Shown: one piece after another, positions 46,088-55,265 of the stretch
Position numbering within the stretch: the first letter of the stretch is position 1
How the letters are laid out: every line of letters begins with the position of its first letter
Source: an uncultured Flavobacteriaceae bacterium
Lineage (GTDB): Bacteria; Bacteroidota; Bacteroidia; Flavobacteriales; Flavobacteriaceae
Direction of reading: 5' to 3'
Assembly: GCA_943789465.1 (NCBI GenBank)
Contig: CALSUF010000003.1
Coordinates: 1 to 64,000 of the forward strand
Length of the DNA: 64,000 bases
Notes under the pieces: generated by a model
What the model saw: the letters and a program-made list of their open reading frames with translations, nothing else
What the model was told of the DNA's origin: nothing
Database searches by the model: none
Program-made: the position numbers and the translations under genes

Positions 46088-46117
46088 AAACCATCAAATT
46101 TATTTGATGGTTTTTTT
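46088..46117 (+). terminator. Rho-independent terminator after rpsJ
   Basis: AAACCATCAAA (46088-46098) and TTTGATGGTTT (46103-46113) form a perfect 11-bp stem with a TTTA loop and run into further T residues. It ends the rpsL-rpsG-fusA-rpsJ transcript 26 bases after rpsJ. Confidence 0.92.
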
Positions 46118-46232
46118 ATTGCTATAATTGTGAAACATGTAACTTATTTCATTTCATATTTTTTTTGTTTACATACAAGACCGATAAAACAATCCATAAA
46201 GGTTTAATTAGTACAAATAAGTTACGAATATT

Positions 46233-46264
46233 TTAGGTAGATAGATTAAATTTATCTAAATTTG
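46233..46264 (+). promoter_or_regulatory. Promoter of the rplC (S10/spc/alpha) operon
   Basis: TAAATTTG at 46257-46264 matches TAnnTTTG exactly. TTAG at 46233-46236, 20 bases upstream, is a one-mismatch -33 element. Transcription would start near 46270, about 170 bases before rplC. Confidence 0.7.
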
Positions 46265-46331
46265 CACCTCGAAAAACATGGAATACCTCCTTGTTTGTAG
46301 ATATAATCACTGAAAATCAGAGATTTACATG

Positions 46332-46405
46332 TCCCAAGCTTAGTGCAAGGGAAAAACGGAAAAAATACAATTCAGGGTTGAAACGTATTTTGACCCTTTG
46401 TTTTG
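46332..46405 (+). promoter_or_regulatory. Structured leader RNA of the rplC operon
   Basis: Two hairpins lie in the leader. The first pairs TCCC (46332-46335) with GGGA (46349-46352), with an inner GC/GC. The second pairs AGGGTTGAAA (46374-46383) with TTTTGACCCT (46388-46397): ten pairs including two G-U, CGTA loop, then TTGTTTT. The second looks like an intrinsic terminator 41 bases before rplC. A ribosomal-protein autoregulatory attenuator is a reasonable guess. Confidence 0.5.
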
Positions 46406-46438
46406 GAATAAAAAGAGTTAAATAATAAATAAATAAAT

Positions 46439-47056
46439 ATGTCTGGGTTAATAGGAAAAAAAATCGGAATGACCAGCATCTTCGACGCAAATGGTAAAAA
46501 CATGCCATGTACCGTTTTAGAAGTTGGACCATGCGTTGTTACCCAAGTCAGAACCGAAGAAGTTGACGGCTATTCAGCCCTTCAACTTGGTTTCGATGAC
46601 AAGACAGAGAAAAGTGCTACGAAAGCTGATTTAGGTCACGCCAAGAAAGCAGGTACTTCTGTTAAGAGAAAAGTCGCGGAATTTAGAGGATTTGATGAGG
46701 AGTACAAATTAGGAGACAGTATAACAGTAGACCATTTTGCCGAAGGCGAATTTGTTGATGTTTCTGGAACTTCAAAAGGTAAAGGATTTCAAGGGGTTGT
46801 AAAACGTCACGGATTTGCAGGTGTAGGTCAAGCGACCCACGGTCAGCATAACCGTTTACGTGCACCAGGATCTATTGGTGCGGCTTCATATCCTGCTCGA
46901 GTTTTCAAAGGAATGAAAATGGCAGGACGTATGGGAACCGATACAGTCAAAGTTCAAAATTTAAGAGTTTTAAAAGTAGTAACTGAAAAAAATCTACTTG
47001 TGATCAAAGGATGTGTTCCTGGTCCCAAAAACGCTTATGTAATCATTCAGAAATAA
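46439..47056 (+). CDS. rplC: 50S ribosomal protein L3
   Basis: A 205-residue L3. It starts [16 protein letters not shown] and has the [34 protein letters not shown] and [15 protein letters not shown] signatures (the Gln of the conserved GSIG region is the usual methylation area). First gene after the leader. Its TAA overlaps the rplD ATG (TAATG), so L3 and L4 translation is coupled. Confidence 0.98.
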   Translation: MSGLIGKKIGMTSIFDANGKNMPCTVLEVGPCVVTQVRTEEVDGYSALQLGFDDKTEKSATKADLGHAKKAGTSVKRKVAEFRGFDEEYKLGDSITVDHFAEGEFVDVSGTSKGKGFQGVVKRHGFAGVGQATHGQHNRLRAPGSIGAASYPARVFKGMKMAGRMGTDTVKVQNLRVLKVVTEKNLLVIKGCVPGPKNAYVIIQK

Positions 47057-47685
47057 TGAAAGTAGCAGTTTTAGATTTAAACGGAAAAGATACAGGTAGA
47101 AAGGCAGACCTTTCTAACGATGTATTTGCTATAGAGCCAAATAATCATGCGGTATACCTTGATGTTAAGCAATATCTTGCAAACCAACGTCAAGGAACTC
47201 ATAAGTCAAAAGAAAGAGCTGAGATTTCGGGAAGTACTCGAAAGATCAAGAAACAAAAAGGAACAGGTACAGCTCGTGCGGGTAGTATCAAGTCTGGTGT
47301 GTTTAGAGGCGGTGGTCGTATGTTCGGTCCAAGACCAAGAAACTACAGTTTCAAGTTGAATAAAAATGTAAAGCGTTTAGCACGTAAATCTGCATTTACA
47401 ATTAAAGCTTCTGAGAAATCAATTACGGTCATAGAAGATTTTACATTTGATTCTCCAAAAACAAAGAATTTTACAGCGGTATTAAAGGCGTTAGGTCTTG
47501 ATAGTAAAAAATCTTTATTTGTCTTGGGTGGCTCAAATAATAATGTATATTTGTCCTCGCGTAATTTAAAGGGCTCTGAAGTCTTAATAGACTCAGAAAT
47601 AAGTACTTATAAAATTTTAAACGCGAATCAAGTAGTGCTTTTTGAAAGTGCTTTAAAGAATATTGAAACGAATTTAAGTAAATAA
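47056..47685 (+). CDS. rplD: 50S ribosomal protein L4
   Basis: A 209-residue L4. The true start is ATG 47056-47058 ([12 protein letters not shown]), overlapping the rplC stop by one base; a longer in-frame reading from 47011 only duplicates rplC coding. The central loop TRKIKKQKGTGTARAGSIKSGVFRGGG is conserved. In other bacteria L4 represses its own operon through the leader, which makes the structured leader upstream of rplC worth noting. Confidence 0.97.
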   Translation: MKVAVLDLNGKDTGRKADLSNDVFAIEPNNHAVYLDVKQYLANQRQGTHKSKERAEISGSTRKIKKQKGTGTARAGSIKSGVFRGGGRMFGPRPRNYSFKLNKNVKRLARKSAFTIKASEKSITVIEDFTFDSPKTKNFTAVLKALGLDSKKSLFVLGGSNNNVYLSSRNLKGSEVLIDSEISTYKILNANQVVLFESALKNIETNLSK

Positions 47686-47692
47686 GAAAACC

Positions 47693-47983
47693 ATGAGTAT
47701 CTTAATTAAACCAATAATCACAGAGAAAGCAACACTAGCGAGTGAGTTGAAAAACTGCTACAGCTTTCAGGTGAATACGAAGGCGAACAAGGTAGAAATC
47801 AAAAAAGCAGTGGAAGCTGCTTACGGTGTTTCTGTTGAAAAAGTTCGTACAATAAATGTCCGTCCAGATCGAAAAACCAAGTTTACAAAAACTGGGATTC
47901 AACATGGTAAAACAAATGCTGTTAAAAAAGCACTTGTACAACTGGCGGAAGGTGAAACGATTGATTTATACGCTAATATCTAA
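47693..47983 (+). CDS. rplW: 50S ribosomal protein L23
   Basis: A 96-residue L23 at the polypeptide exit tunnel, docking site for trigger factor and SRP. IIKPIITEKAT-type N-terminus (ILIKPIITEKATLAS) and the VRTINVRPDRKTKFTKTG loop are typical. Follows rplD by 7 bases. Confidence 0.97.
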   Translation: MSILIKPIITEKATLASELKNCYSFQVNTKANKVEIKKAVEAAYGVSVEKVRTINVRPDRKTKFTKTGIQHGKTNAVKKALVQLAEGETIDLYANI

Positions 47984-47993
47984 TTAGACAAAC

Positions 47994-48818
47994 ATGTCAG
48001 TAAGAAAATTAAAACCAATCACCCCAGGACAGCGATTTAGAGTAGTAAACGGTTATGACGCCATTACTACTGATAAGCCGGAGAAGAGTTTATTAGCTCC
48101 GAAAAAACGTTCAGGTGGTAGAAACAGTCAAGGAAAAATGACCATGCGCTATATCGGTGGAGGTCATAAGAAAAGATATCGTATTATCGATTTCAAAAGA
48201 GAAAAAGCTGGCATTCCAGCCGAAGTGAAATCTATTGAATACGATCCAAACAGAACAGCATTTATTGCGCTTCTGAATTATCAAGATGGCGAAAAACGTT
48301 ACATCATTGCACAAAACGGTCTTCAAGTAGGGCAAAAGTTAGTGTCAGGTGCTGATGTTGCTCCAGAGATTGGTAACTCAATGCCTTTAAGTCAAATTCC
48401 ATTAGGAACCATCATCTCTTGTATCGAACTTCGTCCGGGACAAGGAGCTGTTATGGCACGTAGTGCTGGTGCATTTGCACAATTAATGGCAAGAGACGGT
48501 AAGTTTGCTACGGTAAAATTACCTTCAGGTGAAACTCGTTTACTATTATTAGATTGTAACGCCACTATTGGTGTTGTTTCTAATTCTGATCACCAATTAT
48601 TGGTTTCAGGTAAAGCAGGTAGAAGCCGTTGGTTAGGAAGACGTCCAAGAACAAGACCAGTTGTTATGAATCCAGTCGATCACCCAATGGGTGGTGGTGA
48701 AGGAAAATCATCAGGTGGACATCCACGTTCAAGAAACGGTATTCCTGCCAAAGGATTTAGAACTCGTTCTAAGACTAAAGCAAGTAATAAGTATATTATA
48801 GAACGTAGAAAGAAATAA
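47994..48818 (+). CDS. rplB: 50S ribosomal protein L2
   Basis: A 274-residue L2, core of the peptidyl-transferase region. [21 protein letters not shown] and the C-terminal [21 protein letters not shown] with its functional His are intact. Standard length; 10 bases after rplW. Confidence 0.98.
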   Translation: MSVRKLKPITPGQRFRVVNGYDAITTDKPEKSLLAPKKRSGGRNSQGKMTMRYIGGGHKKRYRIIDFKREKAGIPAEVKSIEYDPNRTAFIALLNYQDGEKRYIIAQNGLQVGQKLVSGADVAPEIGNSMPLSQIPLGTIISCIELRPGQGAVMARSAGAFAQLMARDGKFATVKLPSGETRLLLLDCNATIGVVSNSDHQLLVSGKAGRSRWLGRRPRTRPVVMNPVDHPMGGGEGKSSGGHPRSRNGIPAKGFRTRSKTKASNKYIIERRKK

Positions 48819-48824
48819 TAAGAC

Positions 48825-49103
48825 ATGGCAAGATCATTAAAAAAAGGACCTTTCGTTCATTATAAGTTAGAGAAAAAAGTAGCTGCTAATGTAGATGCTA
48901 ACAAAAAAACTGTTATCAAAACTTGGTCCAGAGCCAGTATGATTACACCTGATTTTGTTGGTCAAACAATTGCAGTTCACAACGGCCGACAATTTGTACC
49001 AGTATATGTTACTGAAAACATGGTAGGTCATAAACTAGGAGAATTTTCACCAACACGTTCATTCCGTGGACATGCAGGTGCTAAAAATAAAGGTAAAAAA
49101 TAA
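48825..49103 (+). CDS. rpsS: 30S ribosomal protein S19
   Basis: A 92-residue S19. It contains [19 protein letters not shown] and [22 protein letters not shown]. It binds the 16S head with S13. Follows rplB by 6 bases. Confidence 0.98.
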   Translation: MARSLKKGPFVHYKLEKKVAANVDANKKTVIKTWSRASMITPDFVGQTIAVHNGRQFVPVYVTENMVGHKLGEFSPTRSFRGHAGAKNKGKK

Positions 49104-49108
49104 GAGCT

Positions 49109-49519
49109 ATGGGAAGTCGTAAAAAACAAATGGCAGACGCTATTAAAGCTGGCAAAAAGCAAATCGCTTTTGCAAAGCTTAATAACTGTCCTACGTCACC
49201 AAGAAAAATGCGCTTAGTAGCTGATTTAGTAAGAGGCGAAAAGGTAGAAAAAGCACTTAACGTTTTGAGATTTAGTTCCAAAGAAGCTTCACGTCGTTTA
49301 GAAAAATTAGTTCTATCGGCAGTCGCTAACTGGCAATCTAAAAACGAAGATGCAAACATTGAAGACGCTGATCTCTTTGTAAAAGAAATCACAGTAGATG
49401 GAGGTTCTATGTTAAAGAGACTTCGTCCAGCACCTCAAGGTCGTGCACACAGAATTAGAAAAAGATCCAATCACGTTACAGTCGTACTTGGAGCTAAAAA
49501 TAACACACAAAGCAATTAA
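49109..49519 (+). CDS. rplV: 50S ribosomal protein L22
   Basis: A 136-residue L22 lining the exit tunnel. [26 protein letters not shown] and the beta-hairpin [25 protein letters not shown] are conserved, without the deletions that give macrolide resistance. Follows rpsS by 5 bases. Confidence 0.97.
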   Translation: MGSRKKQMADAIKAGKKQIAFAKLNNCPTSPRKMRLVADLVRGEKVEKALNVLRFSSKEASRRLEKLVLSAVANWQSKNEDANIEDADLFVKEITVDGGSMLKRLRPAPQGRAHRIRKRSNHVTVVLGAKNNTQSN

Positions 49520-49522
49520 TAA

Positions 49523-50236
49523 ATGGGACAGAAGACAAATCCAATAGGAAATCGCCTTGGAATTATCAGAGGATGGGAATCAAACTGGTACGGAGGTAAC
49601 GATTACGGAGACAAGCTTGCTGAAGATGATAAAATCAGAAAGTACATCTTTGTTCGTTTAGTAAAAGCTAGTGTATCTAGAGTGATTATCGAAAGAACTC
49701 TGAAGCTTGTAACCGTTACTATCACAACGGCTCGTCCAGGTATCATTATTGGTAAAGGCGGTCAAGAGGTAGACAAGCTAAAAGAAGAATTAAGAAAACT
49801 CACCAGTAAAGAAGTTCAATTAAACATCTTTGAAATTAAGCGTCCAGAATTAGATGCGTTTTTAGTAGCTTCGAGTGTAGCTCGTCAAATTGAAAACCGT
49901 ATTTCTTACAAACGTGCAATCAAAATGGCTATTCAAGCTACGATGCGAATGAACTCTGAAGGAATTAAGATTCAAATTAGTGGTCGTTTAAATGGTGCTG
50001 AAATGGCACGTAGCGAACACTATAAAGATGGAAGAATTCCTTTATCAACATTTAGAGCTGACATAGACTATGCTTTAGTTGAAGCCCATACTACTTATGG
50101 TAGATTAGGGATCAAAGTATGGATTATGAAAGGTGAAGTATATGGAAAGCGTGAACTATCTCCACTTGTTGGTCTTTCAAAAGGACAGGATAAAGGAAAC
50201 CGTTCATCAAATTCAAAACCTCGCCGTAGAAAGTAA
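49523..50236 (+). CDS. rpsC: 30S ribosomal protein S3
   Basis: A 237-residue S3. The KH domain has [15 protein letters not shown], and the C-terminal domain has [30 protein letters not shown]. The end is a short basic tail (SNSKPRRRK). Part of the mRNA entry helicase. Follows rplV by 3 bases. Confidence 0.98.
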   Translation: MGQKTNPIGNRLGIIRGWESNWYGGNDYGDKLAEDDKIRKYIFVRLVKASVSRVIIERTLKLVTVTITTARPGIIIGKGGQEVDKLKEELRKLTSKEVQLNIFEIKRPELDAFLVASSVARQIENRISYKRAIKMAIQATMRMNSEGIKIQISGRLNGAEMARSEHYKDGRIPLSTFRADIDYALVEAHTTYGRLGIKVWIMKGEVYGKRELSPLVGLSKGQDKGNRSSNSKPRRRK

Positions 50237-50257
50237 TTTTTTATAAATTAAAAGAAA

Positions 50258-50677
50258 ATGTTACAACCAAAAAGAACAAAATTTCGTAAAGTCCAAAAAG
50301 GACGAATGAAAGGAAACTCGGAAAGAGGACACCAACTTTCTAACGGAATGTTTGGTATAAAATCACTCGATTCAAATTTTTTAACTTCACGTCAAATTGA
50401 AGCTGCTCGTATTGCTGCAACACGCCATATGAAAAGAGAAGGTCAGTTATGGATAAAAATATTTCCAGACAAGCCAATCACTAAAAAGCCGCTTGAAGTA
50501 AGGATGGGTAAAGGAAAAGGTGCCGTTGAATATTGGGCAGCTGTTGTGAAACCAGGAAGAATTTTATTTGAAGTTGGTGGTGTGCCACTAGACGTTGCTA
50601 AAGAAGCTCTACGTTTAGCAGCTCAAAAATTACCAGTTAAAACCAAATTTGTAATCGCTAGAGACTACGAAGCTTAA
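50258..50677 (+). CDS. rplP: 50S ribosomal protein L16
   Basis: A 139-residue L16. [19 protein letters not shown] start and [25 protein letters not shown] core are typical, including the Arg of the conserved GKGKG region near the tRNA site. Follows rpsC by 21 bases. Confidence 0.98.
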   Translation: MLQPKRTKFRKVQKGRMKGNSERGHQLSNGMFGIKSLDSNFLTSRQIEAARIAATRHMKREGQLWIKIFPDKPITKKPLEVRMGKGKGAVEYWAAVVKPGRILFEVGGVPLDVAKEALRLAAQKLPVKTKFVIARDYEA

Positions 50678-50690
50678 TTTTATTGATATT

Positions 50691-50882
50691 ATGAAACAAT
50701 CTGAAATTAAAGAACTATCGACAGCTGAGTTACAAGAGAAACTTAGTGATACGAAAAAGACTTACGCGGATCTGAAAATGACCCACGCAATATCACCACT
50801 CGAAAATCCAATTCAATTACGATCTGTAAGACGATCTGTAGCACGGTTGGCAACGGAGTTAACAAATAGAGAAGTGCAATAA
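50691..50882 (+). CDS. rpmC: 50S ribosomal protein L29
   Basis: A 63-residue two-helix L29: MKQSEIKELSTAELQEKL, then NPIQLRSVRRSVARLATELTNRE. Located near the exit tunnel beside L23. Position between rplP and rpsQ is the conserved order. Confidence 0.96.
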   Translation: MKQSEIKELSTAELQEKLSDTKKTYADLKMTHAISPLENPIQLRSVRRSVARLATELTNREVQ

Positions 50883-50899
50883 TTGTATTCTGCTGAAAG

Positions 50900-51157
50900 A
50901 TGGAAAAAAGAAATTTAAGAAAAGAACGTGTAGGCGTTGTTACAAGTAACAAAATGATGAAATCAATTGTGGTTTCTGAAGTGAAAAAAGTAAAACATCC
51001 TATGTATGGAAAGTTCGTGCTAAAGACTAAAAAGTATGTAGCACACGACGAGCAAAATGACTGCAACGAAGGAGATACCGTAAGGATCATGGAAACAAGA
51101 CCCTTAAGTAAATCTAAATGTTGGAGACTAGTAGAAATCATTGATAGAGCTAAATAA
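50900..51157 (+). CDS. rpsQ: 30S ribosomal protein S17
   Basis: An 85-residue OB-fold S17. [29 protein letters not shown] and [23 protein letters not shown] are conserved. Last gene of the S10-type block, 2 bases before rplN. Confidence 0.97.
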   Translation: MEKRNLRKERVGVVTSNKMMKSIVVSEVKKVKHPMYGKFVLKTKKYVAHDEQNDCNEGDTVRIMETRPLSKSKCWRLVEIIDRAK

Positions 51158-51159
51158 TT

Positions 51160-51528
51160 ATGGTACAACAAGAATCAAGATTAAAAGTAGCTGATAACAC
51201 TGGAGCAAAAGAGGTATTAACCATTCGTGTTCTAGGTGGTACAAAACGTAGATATGCATCCCTAGGTGACAAAATTGTTGTTACGATTAAAGATGCAACT
51301 CCTAACGGAACCATAAAAAAAGGTGCAGTCTCAACAGCCGTAGTGGTTAGAACTGTAAAAGAAGTAAGACGTCCAGATGGATCTTATATAAGATTTGACG
51401 ACAACGCCTGTGTTCTTTTAAACCCTACTGGTGAAATGAGAGGTACACGTGTTTTTGGACCTGTAGCAAGAGAACTTCGTGATAAGTCATTCATGAAGAT
51501 TGTATCATTAGCACCAGAAGTGCTTTAA
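51160..51528 (+). CDS. rplN: 50S ribosomal protein L14
   Basis: A 122-residue L14. [27 protein letters not shown] and [29 protein letters not shown] are invariant-type segments. It opens the spc block and contacts S12 across the subunit interface. Confidence 0.98.
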   Translation: MVQQESRLKVADNTGAKEVLTIRVLGGTKRRYASLGDKIVVTIKDATPNGTIKKGAVSTAVVVRTVKEVRRPDGSYIRFDDNACVLLNPTGEMRGTRVFGPVARELRDKSFMKIVSLAPEVL

Positions 51529-51538
51529 TTTAAGAAAC

Positions 51539-51850
51539 ATGGGAAAGCTAAAAATTAAAACAGGAGATACCGTAAGAGTTATTGCTGGAGACCATAAAGG
51601 TTCTGAAGGTAAAGTCATTAAGGTATTACTAGATAAAAATAAAGCGATCGTTGAAGGGGTAAACATGGTTAAAAAACACATGAAGCCTAGTGCTCAAAGC
51701 CCTCAAGGTGGTATCGTTGAAAAAGAAGCGTTGATCCAAATATCAAACATATCTTTGTTAACCGCAAAAGGTGAAACAACTAGAGTTGGGTATAAAATGG
51801 AAGACGGTAAGAAAGTAAGATTTTCAAAAAAATCTAACGAAGTAATTTAA
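51539..51850 (+). CDS. rplX: 50S ribosomal protein L24
   Basis: A 103-residue KOW-domain L24 ([26 protein letters not shown]), an early 50S assembly factor. Follows rplN by 10 bases and precedes rplE by 5. Confidence 0.97.
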   Translation: MGKLKIKTGDTVRVIAGDHKGSEGKVIKVLLDKNKAIVEGVNMVKKHMKPSAQSPQGGIVEKEALIQISNISLLTAKGETTRVGYKMEDGKKVRFSKKSNEVI

Positions 51851-51855
51851 GAATT

Positions 51856-52407
51856 ATGGGATACATTCCAAGATTAAAACAAGAGTACAAAGACAGAGTA
51901 ATGTCAGCTCTTACAGAAGAATTCGGATATAAAAACGTAATGCAAGTTCCAAAACTGCAAAAGATAGTAATATCTAAAGGTGTTGGTGCTGCCGTTTCAG
52001 ACAAAAAGTTAATCGACTATGCAATAGACGAGGTTACTAAAATTTCTGGACAAAAAGCAATTGCAACCATTTCTAAAAAAGATGTTGCAACTTTCAAACT
52101 TCGTAGAGGGATGCCAATTGGTGTTAAAGTAACATTACGTGGTGAAAAAATGTATGAGTTTTTGGACCGTTTAGTAACATCAGCACTTCCACGTGTAAGA
52201 GATTTCAACGGAATCAAAGCAAATGGATTTGATGGTAGAGGTAATTACAACCTAGGAATCACGGAGCAAATAATTTTCCCTGAAATTAATATTGATAAAG
52301 TCAACAAAATTTCAGGTATGGATATTACATTTGTTACCGATGCTGATACAGATAAAGAAGCAAAATCATTATTAACAGAATTAGGGGTTCCTTTTAAAAA
52401 GAATTAA
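51856..52407 (+). CDS. rplE: 50S ribosomal protein L5
   Basis: A 183-residue L5 binding 5S r[34 protein letters not shown], and [17 protein letters not shown] are conserved. Follows rplX by 5 bases. Confidence 0.98.
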   Translation: MGYIPRLKQEYKDRVMSALTEEFGYKNVMQVPKLQKIVISKGVGAAVSDKKLIDYAIDEVTKISGQKAIATISKKDVATFKLRRGMPIGVKVTLRGEKMYEFLDRLVTSALPRVRDFNGIKANGFDGRGNYNLGITEQIIFPEINIDKVNKISGMDITFVTDADTDKEAKSLLTELGVPFKKN

Positions 52408-52410
52408 GCT

Positions 52411-52680
52411 ATGGCTAAAGAATCAATGAAAGCCCGTGAGGTAAAAAGAGCAAAAGTAGTTGCAAAATATGCTGAAAAACGCAAAGCGTTAAAAGAAGCT
52501 GGTGACTACCAAGGTCTGCAAAAACTACCTGTGAATGCATCTCCAATACGTATGCACAACAGATGTAAACTAACGGGTCGTCCAAAAGGATATATGCGTC
52601 AGTTTGGACTCTCAAGAGTTATGTTCAGAGAAATGGCAAACAATGGTTTAATACCCGGCGTTAGAAAAGCAAGTTGGTAA
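52411..52680 (+). CDS. rpsN: 30S ribosomal protein S14 (zinc-free long form)
   Basis: An 89-residue S14 of the zinc-independent type: the short zinc form's CxxC pairs are absent, with a single Cys in [34 protein letters not shown] is the standard C-terminus. Such forms lower zinc demand. Follows rplE by 3 bases. Confidence 0.97.
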   Translation: MAKESMKAREVKRAKVVAKYAEKRKALKEAGDYQGLQKLPVNASPIRMHNRCKLTGRPKGYMRQFGLSRVMFREMANNGLIPGVRKASW

Positions 52681-52739
52681 AATTATAAATTGGTTTCAGG
52701 TTCTAATAATAGAAAACCAAAACCGCAAATTAATACACT

Positions 52740-53138
52740 ATGTATACAGATCCAATAGCGGATTATTTAACAAGAATTAGAAACGCAGTTCGTGCAAATC
52801 ACAGAGTTGTAGAGATTCCTGCATCTAATTTAAAGAAAGAGATTACAAAAATATTATTCGAACAAGGATATGTTTTAAGTTACAAATTTGATGACACTAC
52901 TGTACAAGGTACTATTAAGATAGCACTTAAGTACAATAAGGAAACCAAAGAACCTGTAATCAAAAAAATCCAAAGAATAAGTAAACCAGGTTTACGTAAA
53001 TACTCAGGATCTAACGATCATCCACGTATTCTTAATGGTCTTGGAATTGCAATTGTTTCAACTTCTCATGGAGTTATGACAGGCAAACAAGCTCAAAGAG
53101 AAAATGTTGGTGGTGAAGTATTGTGTTACGTTTACTAA
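52740..53138 (+). CDS. rpsH: 30S ribosomal protein S8
   Basis: A 132-residue S8. It starts DPIADYLTRIRNA, and the C-terminal part has STSHGVMTGKQAQRENVGGEVLCYVY. In E. coli S8 represses the spc operon; no matching leader was noticed here. A 59-base gap separates it from rpsN. Confidence 0.98.
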   Translation: MYTDPIADYLTRIRNAVRANHRVVEIPASNLKKEITKILFEQGYVLSYKFDDTTVQGTIKIALKYNKETKEPVIKKIQRISKPGLRKYSGSNDHPRILNGLGIAIVSTSHGVMTGKQAQRENVGGEVLCYVY

Positions 53139-53155
53139 TTTTAAAGATTTAAGAA

Positions 53156-53698
53156 ATGTCAAGAATAGGAAAAAACCCAGTAGCGATTCCAGAAGGAGTT
53201 ACTTTAGATATCACTGATAACCTTGTTACGGTTAAAGGGAAACTAGGGGAACTTACTCAAGAATTCTCTGCTGTAAGTATCAAAATAGAAGAAGGTCACG
53301 TTATTTTAGAGCGTCCTTCTGATCATAAGGATCACAAAGCAAAGCACGGACTTTACAGAGCTTTAATTTTTAATATGATTGAAGGTGTAACAACTGGATG
53401 GTCTAAAGAATTAGAACTTGTAGGGGTAGGATATAGAGCTTCTAATCAAGGTAACAAACTTGATTTAGCTTTAGGATTTTCTCACAACATTGTTTTAGAT
53501 ATCGCTAAAGAAGTAAAAGTAGAAACGGTTTCTGAAAAAGGGAAAAACCCAATTATTAAATTAACGTCGCACGACAAACAACTTGTTGGACAAGTTGCCG
53601 CTAAAATCCGTGGTTTCAGAGCGCCTGAACCATACAAAGGAAAAGGAATCAAGTTCGTAGGCGAAGTATTAAGAAGAAAAGCAGGTAAATCAGCTTAA
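53156..53698 (+). CDS. rplF: 50S ribosomal protein L6
   Basis: A 180-residue L6 of two repeated domains. MSRIGKNPVAIPEGV start and PEPYKGKGIKFVGEVLRRKAGK end are typical. It supports the sarcin-ricin region and factor binding. Follows rpsH by 17 bases. Confidence 0.98.
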   Translation: MSRIGKNPVAIPEGVTLDITDNLVTVKGKLGELTQEFSAVSIKIEEGHVILERPSDHKDHKAKHGLYRALIFNMIEGVTTGWSKELELVGVGYRASNQGNKLDLALGFSHNIVLDIAKEVKVETVSEKGKNPIIKLTSHDKQLVGQVAAKIRGFRAPEPYKGKGIKFVGEVLRRKAGKSA

Positions 53699-53708
53699 TA
53701 AGTAAGTT

Positions 53709-54065
53709 ATGGCATTATCAAAAAACGATAGAAGACAAAGAATTAAAAACAGAATACGTAAAATTGTTTCTGGGACAGCGTCTCAGCCTCGATTAGCTGT
53801 TTTTAGAAGTAATAAAGAAATTTATGCTCAATTAGTAGATGACGTCACTGGTGTAACCATTAGTGCGGCTTCTTCAAGAGATAAAGATATTAGCTCTTCA
53901 AAGGGATCTAAAACTGAAATCGCAACTTTAGTTGGGAAATCAGTGGCAGCAAAAGCATTAAAAGCTGGTGTTGAAACCATCACTTTTGATAGAGGTGGAT
54001 ATTTATATCACGGTAGAGTAAAATCATTAGCGGAAGGCGCTAGAGAAGCAGGACTTAAATTCTAA
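53709..54065 (+). CDS. rplR: 50S ribosomal protein L18
   Basis: A 118-residue L18, 5S rRNA binder. [19 protein letters not shown] and [26 protein letters not shown] are conserved. Follows rplF by 10 bases. Confidence 0.98.
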   Translation: MALSKNDRRQRIKNRIRKIVSGTASQPRLAVFRSNKEIYAQLVDDVTGVTISAASSRDKDISSSKGSKTEIATLVGKSVAAKALKAGVETITFDRGGYLYHGRVKSLAEGAREAGLKF

Positions 54066-54072
54066 AGAAATT

Positions 54073-54597
54073 ATGTATCAAAAATACAAAAGTGCAGAAC
54101 TAGTAAAACCAAGTGGGTTGGATTTAAAAGACCGTTTGGTAGGTGTGCAAAGAGTTACAAAAGTAACAAAAGGTGGTAGAGCATTTGGATTTTCAGCGAT
54201 AGTAGTAGTCGGTGATGAAGCTGGAGTCGTAGGACACGGTTTAGGAAAATCTAAAGATGTTGCGAGTGCAATTGCCAAAGCAGTTGAAGATGCTAAGAAA
54301 AACTTAGTAAGAATTCCTTTAATAAAAGGAACACTGCCTCACGAACAAAAAGGAAAATACGGAGGAGCAAGAGTAAACATTATCCCTGCAGCACCTGGTA
54401 CAGGAGTTATTGCTGGTGGAGCTGTAAGAACTGTTCTTGAAGCCGTTGGTGTTCATGATGTTCTATCAAAATCTCAAGGATCTTCTAACCCTCACAATGT
54501 TGTAAAAGCTACTTTTGATGCTTTACTTCAATTAAGAGATGCGAAGTCAATAGCGCGTGAGAGAGGAATTTCTCTTGCTAAAGTTTTTAACGGTTAA
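54073..54597 (+). CDS. rpsE: 30S ribosomal protein S5
   Basis: A 174-residue S5. The dsRNA-binding-like N-terminal domain has [22 protein letters not shown], and the C-terminal domain has [22 protein letters not shown]. Typical spectinomycin-site residues show no deletion. Follows rplR by 7 bases. Confidence 0.98.
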   Translation: MYQKYKSAELVKPSGLDLKDRLVGVQRVTKVTKGGRAFGFSAIVVVGDEAGVVGHGLGKSKDVASAIAKAVEDAKKNLVRIPLIKGTLPHEQKGKYGGARVNIIPAAPGTGVIAGGAVRTVLEAVGVHDVLSKSQGSSNPHNVVKATFDALLQLRDAKSIARERGISLAKVFNG

Positions 54598-54608
54598 TTT
54601 ACGACACG

Positions 54609-54788
54609 ATGGCTAAGATAAAAGTAACAAAACAAAAAAGTGCGATCAATCGTACACAAAGACAAAAGCGAACGTTAATTGCTCTTGGTCTTAAAAAGAT
54701 TGGTCAAACAATAGAACATGAAGCGACACCTAATATATTAGGAATGGTCAATAAAGTAAAACATTTAGTTTCTGTACAAGAAGCTTAA
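54609..54788 (+). CDS. rpmD: 50S ribosomal protein L30
   Basis: A 59-residue L30 (MAKIKVTKQKSAINRTQRQK, then ALGLKKIGQTIEHEATPNILGMVNKV). Found by reading the gap between rpsE and rplO. Length and position are exactly as expected. Confidence 0.97.
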   Translation: MAKIKVTKQKSAINRTQRQKRTLIALGLKKIGQTIEHEATPNILGMVNKVKHLVSVQEA

Positions 54789-54801
54789 AATATACTGAAA
54801 A

Positions 54802-55254
54802 ATGAATTTAAGTAATTTACAACCTGCTGCAGGTTCAGTTAAAAGTCAAGGTAAAAGAATTGGTAGAGGACAAGGTTCTGGTAAAGGTGGTACGGCAGCT
54901 CGTGGTCACAAAGGAGCTAAATCTCGTTCTGGTTACTCAAGAAAAGTAGGTTTTGAAGGTGGTCAAATGCCATTACAAAGACGTGTACCTAAGTTTGGTT
55001 TTACCAACATTAACCGTAAAGATTACCAAGGAATTAACCTTGATACGCTCCAACAGTTAGTAGACGAAAAGAAGATTAAATCAGAATTAGATTTTGAAAC
55101 AATCGTTGAATTACGTTTAGGACGTAAAAACGAATTAGTAAAGATTTTAGGAAGAGGAGAGTTAAAAGCTAAGTTAAAAGTTTCAGCTCATAAATTCACA
55201 GCAACAGCCAAAGCAGCAATTGAAGCAGCAGGTGGTGAAGCTGTAACACTATAA
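54802..55254 (+). CDS. rplO: 50S ribosomal protein L15
   Basis: A 150-residue L15. The basic Gly-rich N-terminus (GRGQGSGKGGTAARGHKGAKSRSG) and FEGGQMPLQRRVPKFGF are conserved. Follows rpmD by 13 bases, directly before secY. Confidence 0.98.
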   Translation: MNLSNLQPAAGSVKSQGKRIGRGQGSGKGGTAARGHKGAKSRSGYSRKVGFEGGQMPLQRRVPKFGFTNINRKDYQGINLDTLQQLVDEKKIKSELDFETIVELRLGRKNELVKILGRGELKAKLKVSAHKFTATAKAAIEAAGGEAVTL

Positions 55255-55265
55255 TACCCCATAAA

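Larger units (their letters stand above)
46062..46438. other. Intergenic region between rpsJ and rplC
   Basis: A 377-base non-coding stretch holding a terminator (46088-46117), a perfect 11-base inverted repeat (GTAACTTATTT at 46139-46149 and its complement at 46215-46225), a promoter (-7 at 46257-46264) and a ~170-base leader with two hairpins. No gene or tRNA is seen. Confidence 0.85.
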
